Assembly: GCF_003991975.1 (NCBI RefSeq)
Contig: NZ_CP029822.1
Coordinates: forward strand, 248,001-312,000
Reading direction: 5' to 3'
Source of the DNA: Entomomonas moraniae
GTDB taxonomy: Bacteria > Pseudomonadota > Gammaproteobacteria > Pseudomonadales > Pseudomonadaceae
Length of the DNA stretch: 64,000 bases
Shown here: piece by piece, positions 8,408 through 17,385 of the stretch
How the letters are laid out: each line of letters begins with the position of its first letter
Position numbering within the stretch: the stretch's first letter is position 1
Notes under the pieces: model-generated
What the model was told of the DNA's origin: nothing
The model's input: the letters and a program-made list of their open reading frames with translations, nothing else
The model's database searches: none
Translations under genes and position numbers: made by a program

Positions 8408-10696
8408 TTATGGTTTTTGGTGCTGAGCGGCAGCAATAGCCGCTTGACCTAATGAAATACCACCATCATTGGCAGGAAAATTGTTTGGGAATAAGACGTG
8501 GTATTGTTCCAGCTCTTGGCACAATAACTTGCGTAATAATTGATTGTGCATAACACCTCCGCTTAGCACAATTGTTTGGGTGTGATATTTTTGAGCTGCC
8601 TTACTCGCCAGTTGTGCAAGGCCCTTTGCTAATGCAAGATGAAACCCATAGGCTTTGGCTGATGGGGAGGCTTGCCAATTTAGCCAGCTATTCCAAAAGT
8701 GTTTTAAATCGAGTGTCATAGCCAATAATGGTATGGTAATAGGTGTTTCTGTTCCTTGGTATTGCAACGCCAATGCTTCTAATTGGCAAGCGGCTTCCCC
8801 CTCCCAACGGATGCGTTCAGGCGTTATTCCCAGCGCAGCGGCAATGGCGTCAAATAATCGTCCTGTTGATGACGCGAGTGGGCTATTGATATGCTGTTTA
8901 ATAGCACGTGCGATGATCTGGAGGGTTGTACTGGGCATATCGCTTATTTCAGGTTGATTTTGCCAATCTGGCACAAATGTCAACAAGTGTGCAACAAGGT
9001 TTCGCCATGGTTCTTTCGCGGCGAGGTCTGCACCAGGTAATGCTACCGCAGGAAGCCCTCCCAATTTTTGACATTGTTTATAGTCTACCAATAAGCATTC
9101 TCCACCCCATAATTCACCATTTTCTCCATAGCCTAGCCCATCGAGTGCTAATCCGATAACAGGTGGTGAGTTTAGGGGGTATCCATGCTCAACGAGGCAA
9201 GCAGCAATATGGGCATGGTGATGCAGAATGGCGACTTTAGGAATCCCCAGTTGTTGACTGTATTTTTCAGCTAATAGTTGTGTAGCATAGTGGGGATGAG
9301 CATCCACTGCAATGTATATTGGTTGTAGTTGGTAAATATCAAGCCAACGATCTAGGGTGTCTTGCCATTGTTGTTGTGTGTCAAGATCATTAAGGTCGCC
9401 AAAGTGTTGACTGACGGTGGCATGAGGTGGGTCGAGTAAACAAAAGGTATTTTTTAGGTCAGCCCCCAAGGCTAAGACGCAAGGCGCTGATTCAAATCCT
9501 TCGGGTAATTTGACGGTGTCAGGTACATAACCTCTGGCACGTCTTAATGTTTCAATACTTGTGTTATTCAAGCGTACAACAGAGTCATCCGCCCGTTGCA
9601 CGATAGGTCGATTGTGCAATAAGTAGTAATCGGCAATAGTGTCGAGTGTCTCTAATGCTTCTGTATTATCGATAATCGTTGGTTTATGATGTGGGTTACC
9701 TGAGGTCATCACTAATGGTTTTTGCCATTGTTGCAATAATAAATGATGCAGTGGATTAGAGGGTAACATAATACCCAGTTCATGTAAGTTGGGCGCCACT
9801 GCTGGGCAAATAGGGCTATTGGTATTTTTTGATACAAGCACAATAGGTGCAGCAGGACTAAATAATAATGCGGCTAATGCGTCGGTATTGCTGTCTTTGG
9901 CGACACAGCTATTTAACCATGCGGTATTGGGCAATATGACAGCAAAAGGTTTGTTGGGGCGGTTTTTTCGCTGCCGTAATTTTTTAACGACATTCTCATT
10001 AGTCGCATCACAGATTAAATGAAAGCCACCAATACTTTTAATGGCAATGATTTTTCCTTGTGTTAGTTGGTCTATAGCCTGTGTAATCGCCTCATCAGCA
10101 ATCGCAATCGGCTTACCATTAGACTTACAAAACCAGAGGTGTGGGCCGCAATCAGGGCAGGCAATAGGTTGAGCATGAAAGCGGCGATCTGTTGGGGTGC
10201 TATATTCCTTAAGGCAGTCTGGGCAAAGGGCGAACTCGTTCATCACAGTGTTTGGACGATCGTAGGGCATCTGTTCAATGATTGTAAGTCGAGGGCCACA
10301 ATTGGTGCAGTTGATAAAAGGATAATGAAAACGACGATCAGTCTTGGTGTTTAGCTCTTGTAAGCAATCATTGCATGTGGCTGCATCGGGAGCAATTTGT
10401 GTGTCCATTACCCCCGTTTTGCTAGGTAAAATCGTAAAGCCTTTGGGTGATTTTTCCCAGTGGTAAGGTGTTTGTTCAATATAGTCAATTCTTGCAAGAG
10501 GAGGCGGGGAGGCAGAAAGCTTAGCGATAAACGCTTCCGTTGTTGATTCCTTCCAGACGTTGAGGATAACTCCTTCAGCATCATTACTCACATTCCCGCG
10601 GACATTAAAGGCATTGGCCAGTTGCCAGATGGTAGGGCGAAAACCTACCCCTTGGACTTTGCCCTTTATCCGAATAGTAACGCCATTAGCACTCAT
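8408..10696 (-). CDS. hypF: [NiFe] hydrogenase maturation carbamoyltransferase HypF
   Basis: HypF makes thiocarbamate from carbamoyl phosphate and passes it to HypE for CN ligand synthesis. The 762 residues show the full domain order: acylphosphatase (GKVQGVGFRPTIW, residues ~12-26), two Cys4 zinc fingers (CNDC...CTNCGP and CPDC...CPDCGP, ~105-190), a YrdC-like domain (GKIIAIKSIGGFHLICDA) and a Kae1-like domain with HHHAHIAACL and LALDGLGYGENGELWGGE. It is the last gene of hypABCDEF, 25 bp after hypE, and ends 5 bp from convergent focA. Confidence 0.97.
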   Translation of the reverse strand: MSANGVTIRIKGKVQGVGFRPTIWQLANAFNVRGNVSNDAEGVILNVWKESTTEAFIAKLSASPPPLARIDYIEQTPYHWEKSPKGFTILPSKTGVMDTQIAPDAATCNDCLQELNTKTDRRFHYPFINCTNCGPRLTIIEQMPYDRPNTVMNEFALCPDCLKEYSTPTDRRFHAQPIACPDCGPHLWFCKSNGKPIAIADEAITQAIDQLTQGKIIAIKSIGGFHLICDATNENVVKKLRQRKNRPNKPFAVILPNTAWLNSCVAKDSNTDALAALLFSPAAPIVLVSKNTNSPICPAVAPNLHELGIMLPSNPLHHLLLQQWQKPLVMTSGNPHHKPTIIDNTEALETLDTIADYYLLHNRPIVQRADDSVVRLNNTSIETLRRARGYVPDTVKLPEGFESAPCVLALGADLKNTFCLLDPPHATVSQHFGDLNDLDTQQQWQDTLDRWLDIYQLQPIYIAVDAHPHYATQLLAEKYSQQLGIPKVAILHHHAHIAACLVEHGYPLNSPPVIGLALDGLGYGENGELWGGECLLVDYKQCQKLGGLPAVALPGADLAAKEPWRNLVAHLLTFVPDWQNQPEISDMPSTTLQIIARAIKQHINSPLASSTGRLFDAIAAALGITPERIRWEGEAACQLEALALQYQGTETPITIPLLAMTLDLKHFWNSWLNWQASPSAKAYGFHLALAKGLAQLASKAAQKYHTQTIVLSGGVMHNQLLRKLLCQELEQYHVLFPNNFPANDGGISLGQAAIAAAQHQKP

Positions 10697-10721
10697 TGAT
10701 TTTTCGCTTCAACAAGGCGAA

Positions 10722-11738
10722 TTAACATATTCTAGGGAGCGGTTCATGCTGGGGAAGATCTAAGATACGATCAACACCATAAAGACCACGAAGATAAACC
10801 TGTGGGTTTTGAGTGACTGAACCAATAATTGCTGCTTGAGATCCTAGTGGGTGAGATTTGAGTGCATCTAACACGTCTGGTGCTGAATCTTCGGAGGCAA
10901 TAATCACTACTTTACCCTCATTGGCAAAGTTAAGAGGGTCTAAACCGAGTAGTTCACAAATACCCCGTATAGGTGAGCTAAGTGGGAGTAAAGACTCTTC
11001 GACTAACATGCCATAACCACAGGCTTGTGAAAATTCGTGCAGTACCGCATTAACACCGCCACGGGTCGCATCGCGTAGTGTACGAATACCCTTAATAGGG
11101 CGTAATTGATCAATTAATCCATTGAGCGGGGTGCAATCGCTACTGAGTGCCCCCATTAAACCTAGTTGTTCTCGTTCATTGAGGATCGTCGCGCCATGGT
11201 CGCCCAAGGTGCCATTGATAATAATTTTATCGCCAACTTGAATTTGTGGCATGCCCCAGTTTAAGGTAGCGGGAATAACCCCAATGCCTGCGGTATTTAT
11301 AAAGAGTTTGTCGGCAGCGCCACGAGGGACTACTTTGGTGTCTCCTGTGACAATAGAAACTCCTGCGGCTTTCGCTGTTTCTGCCATGCTATGCACGACT
11401 TGGGTCAAAATATCCATGGATAACCCTTCTTCTATAATAAAGCCACAAGATAGATAACGTGGGTAAGCGCCTCCAACCGCAAGATCATTCACCGTACCGC
11501 AAATAGCGAGTTTGCCAATATTGCCACCGGGGAAAAAAAGAGGATCTATGACATAACTGTCGGTGCTGAACGCCAGTTGATTACCATCAGCTGTTAAATG
11601 ATTAAGGGAAATACGTGCTTGATCTTCTTTAGTGGCTAAAAGGTCATTCTTAAAAGCAGAGATAAATAACTCATCAATGAGTGTTTGGCTAGCTGAAGTT
11701 CCACTGCCGTGTGCTAAAGAAATAGTTTTGGAGGTCAT
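10722..11738 (-). CDS. hypE: Hydrogenase maturation protein HypE
   Basis: HypE dehydrates the carbamoyl group on its C-terminal Cys to a thiocyanate, the CN donor for the Fe site. The 338-residue protein ends in PRIC, the conserved C-terminal tetrapeptide with the modified Cys. GSGTS at the start and TDSYVIDPLFFPGG are typical of the PurM-like fold. The ATG overlaps the hypD stop by 4 bp (ATGA), indicating translational coupling. Confidence 0.97.
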   Translation of the reverse strand: MTSKTISLAHGSGTSASQTLIDELFISAFKNDLLATKEDQARISLNHLTADGNQLAFSTDSYVIDPLFFPGGNIGKLAICGTVNDLAVGGAYPRYLSCGFIIEEGLSMDILTQVVHSMAETAKAAGVSIVTGDTKVVPRGAADKLFINTAGIGVIPATLNWGMPQIQVGDKIIINGTLGDHGATILNEREQLGLMGALSSDCTPLNGLIDQLRPIKGIRTLRDATRGGVNAVLHEFSQACGYGMLVEESLLPLSSPIRGICELLGLDPLNFANEGKVVIIASEDSAPDVLDALKSHPLGSQAAIIGSVTQNPQVYLRGLYGVDRILDLPQHEPLPRIC

Positions 11739-12853
11739 GCAGGCTCCCCTTGTCGGTATTGGTAATAAGCAGCACAGGCACCCTCAGAGGAGACCATCAA
11801 TGCCCCATAAGCACTTTCAGGCGTGCATTGTTTCCCAAATAAATGACATTCTAACGGCTTACAACGGCCTGTCAGTACATCCCCACAACGCGATTGTGGA
11901 TCATCAGCAACCCGCTGTTGTTTGGGTTGGAAATGTTTTTCAGCATCAAATGCTGCGTAGGTTTCATTGAGTCTAACACCTGAGTCAGGAATGATACCTA
12001 AGCCTCGCCATTCATCATCACCTTGCATGATAAAAACATCATTAATCACGGCTAATGCACGGGGATTGCCTTCATCAGGTACGACGCGGCGGTATTGGTT
12101 TTCAACAAGGCATTGTTTATTAGCAAATTGCTTAAGCACCATCACAATGCTTTGTAAAATGTCGGTTGGTTCGAAACCGCTGACGACCACAGGTTTGTGG
12201 TACTGCTCGCAAATAAAACTGTAGGGGTGCGTACCAATGACCATGCTCAAATGACCGGGTCCTAAAAAGGCATCGATTTGAATATCCGGTGTCATTAGCA
12301 AACTTTTTAGGGTTGGTATAATCGTAATATGCTGACAGAAAACAAAGAAATTGGTTATATTGCGTTGCTTGGCTTGCTGTAGCGTGATTGCGACGCTGGG
12401 CATGGTCGTTTCAAAACCCAGACCAAAAAGCACAATTTTTTTATCAGGATTTTGTTCGGCTATGGTCAGTGCATCCATGGGGGAGTAAATCAGGCGAACA
12501 GCGGCGCCTTCTTGACGTGCTTTTAATAATGAACCTTGTCGACCGGGTACACGGATCGCATCCCCAAAGGTGCAAAAAATAACCTCAGGACGCTTGGCTA
12601 TTTCAATGCAAGCATCAATACGCCCCATAGGTAAAACGCAAACAGGGCATCCTGGACCATGGATAAACTCAATTTCTGGTGGCAGTAAGCGCTCTAGGCC
12701 AAACTTAAAAATAGCATGAGTATGCCCTCCGCAGACTTCCATAATTTGTAATGGCTTTTCTGCGGTAAAAGACGTTTTCTTTACCCACGCATGAATTTGT
12801 GAGAGTAAACTTTTGACTTGTGTAGGGTTACGAAACTCATCGATGAACTGCAT
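11735..12853 (-). CDS. hypD: Hydrogenase maturation protein HypD
   Basis: HypD is the [4Fe-4S] scaffold on which Fe(CN)2CO is assembled with HypC. The 372-residue sequence has MEVCGGHTH, HGPGCPVCVLP and FGLGFETTMP, plus the Cys-rich C-terminus RCGDVLTGRCKPLECHLFG that binds the cluster. It overlaps hypE by 4 bp and follows hypC by 14 bp. Confidence 0.97.
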   Translation of the reverse strand: MQFIDEFRNPTQVKSLLSQIHAWVKKTSFTAEKPLQIMEVCGGHTHAIFKFGLERLLPPEIEFIHGPGCPVCVLPMGRIDACIEIAKRPEVIFCTFGDAIRVPGRQGSLLKARQEGAAVRLIYSPMDALTIAEQNPDKKIVLFGLGFETTMPSVAITLQQAKQRNITNFFVFCQHITIIPTLKSLLMTPDIQIDAFLGPGHLSMVIGTHPYSFICEQYHKPVVVSGFEPTDILQSIVMVLKQFANKQCLVENQYRRVVPDEGNPRALAVINDVFIMQGDDEWRGLGIIPDSGVRLNETYAAFDAEKHFQPKQQRVADDPQSRCGDVLTGRCKPLECHLFGKQCTPESAYGALMVSSEGACAAYYQYRQGEPA

Positions 12854-12867
12854 GTTTATAGTTAACT

Positions 12868-13134
12868 CTAAGGTTTGAATAAAATATTAACATCGGGTTC
12901 TTCTTCTTGCATTGCATTTAATGCAGTCAGTGTTTGCTCAGCCTCTTCTTCATCGAGTAAACTCATGGCGAAACCAACATGAACTAATACCCATTGACCA
13001 ACGAGTGATTGTTCATTTCCTGATGAAACGAGAGAAATATTTACATCACGCTGAATACCATTGACCTCCGCTGTTGCTTTGGTTGGCTGGTTTGGGTCAA
13101 TGGCGGTAATTTTACAGGGAACACCTATGCACAT
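12868..13134 (-). CDS. hypC: HypC-type hydrogenase maturation chaperone
   Basis: This small chaperone shuttles the Fe(CN)2CO unit from HypD to the large-subunit precursor. The 88-residue protein starts MCIGVPCKI; Cys2, exposed after Met removal, is the essential residue. [20 protein letters not shown] is the family's central stretch. It overlaps hypB by 10 bp. HycE/HyfG-type hydrogenases use HypC rather than HybG, which fits this cluster. Confidence 0.95.
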   Translation of the reverse strand: MCIGVPCKITAIDPNQPTKATAEVNGIQRDVNISLVSSGNEQSLVGQWVLVHVGFAMSLLDEEEAEQTLTALNAMQEEEPDVNILFKP

Positions 13135-14012
13135 CGCTCAGTCTCCAAAAAATCTAACCATGCGTCTAACCCATCACCTGTGGTGCAAGAGAGTTTGATC
13201 ACTTTAAGTCTTGGGTTAATAGTAAGCGCATTGGCAATACACTGTTCGATATTAAAGTTGACATACGAGGCCAAATCAATCTTATTAATGACCATGAGTC
13301 CTGCCGCGGCGAACATATGAGGATATTTTAGAGGTTTATCATCCCCTTCCGTAACAGACATGACAACAACTTTTAATTTTTCACCTAAATCGAAACTGGC
13401 AGGGCAAACGAGGTTACCTACATTTTCAATAAAAAGGATACCACCAGCAGGTAAGGTTAGATCGTGAACGGCTTGGTGAACCATTTGTGCATCAAGATGA
13501 CAGCCTTTTCCTGTGTTAACTTGTATTGCTTGCACGCCTGTACTGCGGATTCGCTCAGCATCATTGGAGGTTTGCTGATCTCCTTCAATAACAGCACAGG
13601 GGCATTGATTGGCAATACGTTTAAGTGTCTCTGTGAGCAGCGTTGTTTTTCCTGAACCGGGGCTAGACATAAGGTTAAGCACCAGAATTTTTTGGTCAGC
13701 AAAATGCTCTCGGTTATGCGCGGCTATTTGGTCATTTTTTGCGAGCACATGTTGTTCAATTTCAATTAAGCGTTGTTGCTTTTTTTGATCACTAGGCGAG
13801 TATTCTTGTGTATGTTCGTGTTTGTGTTCATGCTCATGATGATGGTGTTGAGCTGGGTTTGTTGCTGGAAAATGATAGTGGTGGTTAACATCCCCCGTGT
13901 GGTGATAGTGATGATGGACAATTTGGGGAATCATTTCATCATGAGTGTGTTGATGATGTTCTGTTTCTGATGAAGACACATTATCTGACTCACATCCACA
14001 AGTAATACACAT
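13125..14012 (-). CDS. hypB: Nickel-handling GTPase HypB
   Basis: HypB is a GTPase that helps HypA insert nickel. At 295 residues it has the N-terminal MCITCGC nickel site and then about 50 residues packed with histidines ([18 protein letters not shown]). The SIMIBI GTPase core follows, with P-loop SSPGSGKTT near residue 115, [13 protein letters not shown] and NKIDLA (G4). The His-rich region is much larger than in E. coli HypB and would let it store nickel. It sits between hypA (11 bp) and hypC (10-bp overlap). Confidence 0.96.
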   Translation of the reverse strand: MCITCGCESDNVSSSETEHHQHTHDEMIPQIVHHHYHHTGDVNHHYHFPATNPAQHHHHEHEHKHEHTQEYSPSDQKKQQRLIEIEQHVLAKNDQIAAHNREHFADQKILVLNLMSSPGSGKTTLLTETLKRIANQCPCAVIEGDQQTSNDAERIRSTGVQAIQVNTGKGCHLDAQMVHQAVHDLTLPAGGILFIENVGNLVCPASFDLGEKLKVVVMSVTEGDDKPLKYPHMFAAAGLMVINKIDLASYVNFNIEQCIANALTINPRLKVIKLSCTTGDGLDAWLDFLETERCA

Positions 14013-14023
14013 AGCTACCTCGA

Positions 14024-14368
14024 TTATTGTATTTCGATCTTTTTAACCCATACTTTATCATCTGCATCGACCTGTGTGAGTGCATTATTACACAGTGAAC
14101 ACACAGCAATAAATGCATTTTTAACAGGTACATTTTTTTTGCAAGTTTCACACCAAGCCATCGCTTTTTGTTGCTCTATATAGAGTTGGCAACCCTCTGC
14201 CATGGTTTCCTGACAAACAAGATCAAAACAAAACTTCATTGATTCAAGTTCGACACAAGAGAGCGCCCCGATCTCTAACCATACCGCAACAATACGTTTT
14301 GCCTGTTGTTTTGTCGCTTGTTGTACGATTAATTCGTGTGTTTGGTAGCATAGGGTTAGTTCATGCAT
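14024..14368 (-). CDS. hypA: Nickel metallochaperone HypA
   Basis: HypA binds Ni(II) at the N-terminal MHE motif and structural Zn(II) at CETC...CSLC. The 114-residue length is normal. It is the first gene of the leftward hypABCDEF operon and lies 357 bp from hyfA, which reads the other way. E. coli uses HypA for hydrogenase 3; the same pairing with Hyf is inferred here. Confidence 0.94.
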   Translation of the reverse strand: MHELTLCYQTHELIVQQATKQQAKRIVAVWLEIGALSCVELESMKFCFDLVCQETMAEGCQLYIEQQKAMAWCETCKKNVPVKNAFIAVCSLCNNALTQVDADDKVWVKKIEIQ

Positions 14369-14427
14369 GTTAGAGACTCTTTAGCTAACAGTTGTTGCAG
14401 TGTTTGTTACGTAAAAATGCTTTATTT

Positions 14428-14456
14428 ACTGTATAACTAGCCTTTTTGATTGTCAA
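14428..14456 (-). promoter_or_regulatory. Candidate sigma70 promoter of hypA
   Basis: On the minus strand a consensus TTGACA (14456-14451) is followed after 17 bp by TACAGT (14433-14428), 60 bp before the hypA ATG. No convincing sigma54 box faces hypA in this gap, so the hyp operon may have a vegetative promoter, unlike divergent hyf. Confidence 0.5.
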
Positions 14457-14485
14457 CGGCTAGCGAAGTTTATACTGGGTTAGTG

Positions 14486-14501
14486 ATGATTCGTATCATG
14501 A
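14486..14501. promoter_or_regulatory. Candidate FhlA upstream activating site for hyfA/hypA
   Basis: The dyad ATGATTCGTATCATGA matches 14 of 16 bases of the palindrome before focA (7333-7348). It lies 165 bp upstream of the hyfA sigma54 promoter, a distance that enhancer-binding proteins work over by DNA looping. Binding by FhlA is inferred. Confidence 0.55.
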
Positions 14502-14534
14502 TGATCGTTAAAAAATAAAAACAAGGTTTTGCTA

Positions 14535-14575
14535 AGTGTCGAAAGTGTCGTTAAAAATGTCGAAGTGTCGACACT
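14535..14575. repeat. Cluster of TGTCGA repeats ending in a 12-bp palindrome
   Basis: Four copies of (A)RTGTCG(A) start at 14535, 14544, 14556 and 14564; the last forms the palindrome AGTGTCGACACT. Spacings are 9, 12 and 8 bp. The cluster lies between the FhlA-type dyad and the sigma54 promoter of hyfA, so it could be a second regulator's site. I do not recognise the motif. Confidence 0.5.
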
Positions 14576-14665
14576 CTGTGTGAAAACTAAGGGAATGATA
14601 TTTTTTAATTTTTTATCTTATTGATTTATATCGATTATTGTTTAGTTTTGGTGGTTTGTTGAAGA

Positions 14666-14681
14666 TGGCATGAACCTTGCT
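14666..14681 (+). promoter_or_regulatory. Sigma54 (-24/-12) promoter of the hyf-fdhF operon
   Basis: TGGCAT-N5-TTGCT, with the invariant GG-N10-GC spacing, 45 bp before the hyfA start. It is almost the same as the focA promoter at 7396. It implies RpoN/FhlA control of the hydrogenase operon. Confidence 0.85.
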
Positions 14682-14725
14682 TTTCGTTTACAAAGTTTAT
14701 AAAAACTATGGCAGGGAGATCGTTC

Positions 14726-15340
14726 ATGAATCGCTTTGTTATTGCAGAGCCCAGAAAGTGCATAGGTTGCAATACGTGTATGGCTGCTTGCAGTGAAGCA
14801 CATAAAAAGGTTGGTTTAGTCGCACAGGCTAGATTAACAGTTGTTCGTGATGATGATGGCACAGCACCCGTGCTATGTCGTCATTGTGAGGATGCCCCTT
14901 GTGCGAAGGTGTGTCCTGTTAATGCTATTGTGCTAAAAGACAATGCCATTATGCTAAACGAGAGTACATGCATTGGGTGTAAATTATGTGGTTTGGCATG
15001 TCCTTTTGGTGCTATTACTCCAGCGGCGAGTGAACCAGAAGCCTTACCTGATTGTTATGAAAACTATATTCCTGAATCCTTATTAAGTGATTTGCCAAGT
15101 AGTGCACCGTCAATGAGTCCTTTTTTGGCGTGGAACCCCGGGCGTAAAGTGATCGCAACGAAGTGTGATCTTTGCTCATTCCGTAGTGAGGGGCCTGCGT
15201 GTGTGCATAGCTGCCCTACCAATGCGCTTTATTTTATTGATGGATCAACCATGAACTCTGCTTCCAAATTAAAACAAGAGGCCTTTGTTTCATCACTAGA
15301 CCCTAGTAATGATATTAACGGTTTGCAGGGAGGAGAGTAA
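14726..15340 (+). CDS. hyfA: Hydrogenase-4 ferredoxin-like subunit HyfA
   Basis: This polyferredoxin relays electrons from formate dehydrogenase H to the hydrogenase. I chose ATG 14726 over 14708 because GGGAGA sits 6 bp before it and the product then begins MNRFVIAEP, as in E. coli HyfA; this gives 204 residues. Four Cys clusters are visible: CIGCNTCMAAC, CRHCEDAPCAKVCP, CIGCKLCGLACP and CDLC...CVHSCP. It is the first gene of the hyf operon, 2 bp before hyfB. Confidence 0.93.
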   Translation: MNRFVIAEPRKCIGCNTCMAACSEAHKKVGLVAQARLTVVRDDDGTAPVLCRHCEDAPCAKVCPVNAIVLKDNAIMLNESTCIGCKLCGLACPFGAITPAASEPEALPDCYENYIPESLLSDLPSSAPSMSPFLAWNPGRKVIATKCDLCSFRSEGPACVHSCPTNALYFIDGSTMNSASKLKQEAFVSSLDPSNDINGLQGGE

Positions 15341-15342
15341 TT

Positions 15343-17373
15343 ATGCCATTACCCTTTTCGATACTATTATTCGCTATTCTTATTTATGCGGTCAGTGGAA
15401 TAGCATCATCCTTTTTTTCTAAACAAGAGCAGTTGTCTATCTATATGGTAGGGGGTTGTGGTGTTGTTGCCGGTGTATTGAGTTTAGTTGCTGTTTTACC
15501 TGTTCTTTTTCATGGCGATGTCATTACTTATACCCTTTGGAGTCCATTCTCTTTTGCTGATTTTACGTTAAGGCTTGATCAGTTAGCCGCGTTTATGGTG
15601 AGTGTGATTTCATTATTAGCGATTGCGGCTTCTTGTTATTCCTTTTCTTATGTGAGTGAATATATTGGCAAAGGTGCTTATAGCATCGGCTTTTTCATGA
15701 ACCTTTTTATTGCTTCCATGGTTACCTTAATGGTTGTCGATAATGCCTTTTATTTTATTATTTTCTTTGAGTTGATGTCGCTGTTTTCTTATTTCTTGGT
15801 TATTTCTGAGCAAGATGAGAAAGCAGTAAATGCTGGTTTTCTCTATTTTTTAATTGCCCATGCCGGTTCGATGCTCATCATGGTGGCTTTCTTCTTGATG
15901 TATCTTAAATCGGGCAGCCTTGATTTTGAATCTTTCCGCCAGCTTAAACTCTCACCCTTAATGGCTTCCTTAGTTTTTTTATTGGCTTTCTTTGGTTTTG
16001 GTGCAAAGGCAGGGATGATGCCTTTGCATGGTTGGTTACCAAAAGCGCATCCAGCCGCTCCTTCTCATGCCTCAGCTATGATGTCAGGAGTGATGGTAAA
16101 AATTGGGGTGTTTGGAATTATAAAAGTAGGGGTTGATCTACTTGGGGCAACAGAGTTGTGGTGGGGGATTCTTGTCCTCGCCTTTGGTTCTGTCTCGGCG
16201 GTGTTGGGGGTGTTATATGCCCTTGCAGAACATGATATAAAACGCTTATTGGCTTATCATACTGTTGAAAATATTGGCATTATTTTAATGGGTGTGGGTG
16301 TTGGCATGGTGGGGATTTCAATTAACTCTCCTGTACTCAGCACGTTAGGCTTTTTAGGTGCGTTATATCATCTATTAAACCACGCCGTATTTAAAGGGTT
16401 ACTGTTCTTAGGTGCAGGGGCTGTTATTTACCGTTTACACACCAAAGATATGGAAAAAATGGGGGGGTTAGCTAAGCTTATGCCTTTAACAGCACTTGCT
16501 TTCTTAGTGGGCTGTATGGCTATTTCTGCGCTGCCTCCTTTAAATGGATTTATTAGTGAGTGGTACACCTACCAATCTTTATTTTCTATGAGTTTAGATG
16601 GTAATGTTATTTTACGTTTAGCAGGCCCTATAACAATTGTTATGCTCGCTATTACAGGGGCTTTGGCTGCGATGTGCTTTGTTAAAGTGTATGGTATCTG
16701 TTTTTGTGGTAAAGCCCGCACTGAGAAGGCAAGCCAAGTTAAAGAAGTACCATGGACGATGACATTACCCATGTTAGTTTTAGGCTTGTTATGTTTGATC
16801 TTTGGTGTAGGTGCTGCGTTTATTGTACCTGTTATCACGCAGGTAGCAACGAGTTTAATACAGGTAAAACCAGTAGTTGCTATAAGCACGGTTTATAACT
16901 CTTGGTTAATCAGTGGTAACAGTGCACCTGCTGAGCTTTCACCTACCTTAATGTTTATTCTACTTGTTTCTTTAACGATTCTTCCATTGCTTATTTACTT
17001 ATTCACCAAAGGCCAACGTTTACCCTTTGCGCGTAATAGTGACCCTTGGGCTTGTGGTTATGAGTATGAAGGCGATATGGCGCAATCAGCAGGTAATTTT
17101 ACTCAACCTTTACGCTATATGTTTGCACCACTTTATACGTTGCGAAAGACACTGAGTCCTACCGCGTGCATGTTGTGTTGTTTGGATAAAACAACAGCAT
17201 TTGCAAAACGGATTGAGCATCTTTGGGATACAAAAATTGTTGATAATATTGTTAAGCTTGTTCAGGCAGTTGGGCGTAAGCTTCAATGTATTCAACAAGG
17301 GGATTATCGAATCTATTGTTTGTATGTCATCGCAGCATTGGTGATATTACTTTTAGTTGTGTCTTTGGCGTAG
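15343..17373 (+). CDS. hyfB: Hydrogenase-4 membrane subunit HyfB
   Basis: HyfB is an antiporter-like membrane protein related to complex I NuoL/NuoM and to HycC. The 676 residues (E. coli 672) form about 14-16 hydrophobic segments. HGWLPKAHPAAPSHASAMMS and the LLAYHTVENIGII stretch mark the proton-translocating module, with the conserved Lys and Glu in membrane segments. It would sit in the inner membrane and couple H2 production to ion movement. Confidence 0.95.
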   Translation: MPLPFSILLFAILIYAVSGIASSFFSKQEQLSIYMVGGCGVVAGVLSLVAVLPVLFHGDVITYTLWSPFSFADFTLRLDQLAAFMVSVISLLAIAASCYSFSYVSEYIGKGAYSIGFFMNLFIASMVTLMVVDNAFYFIIFFELMSLFSYFLVISEQDEKAVNAGFLYFLIAHAGSMLIMVAFFLMYLKSGSLDFESFRQLKLSPLMASLVFLLAFFGFGAKAGMMPLHGWLPKAHPAAPSHASAMMSGVMVKIGVFGIIKVGVDLLGATELWWGILVLAFGSVSAVLGVLYALAEHDIKRLLAYHTVENIGIILMGVGVGMVGISINSPVLSTLGFLGALYHLLNHAVFKGLLFLGAGAVIYRLHTKDMEKMGGLAKLMPLTALAFLVGCMAISALPPLNGFISEWYTYQSLFSMSLDGNVILRLAGPITIVMLAITGALAAMCFVKVYGICFCGKARTEKASQVKEVPWTMTLPMLVLGLLCLIFGVGAAFIVPVITQVATSLIQVKPVVAISTVYNSWLISGNSAPAELSPTLMFILLVSLTILPLLIYLFTKGQRLPFARNSDPWACGYEYEGDMAQSAGNFTQPLRYMFAPLYTLRKTLSPTACMLCCLDKTTAFAKRIEHLWDTKIVDNIVKLVQAVGRKLQCIQQGDYRIYCLYVIAALVILLLVVSLA

Positions 17374-17385
17374 GGAGAAGAAAAA

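Noticed and set aside
14402-14420. Sigma54 promoter facing hypA
   Set aside because: The best candidate on the minus strand lacks the GG of the -24 box; a TTGACA-type promoter fits better.
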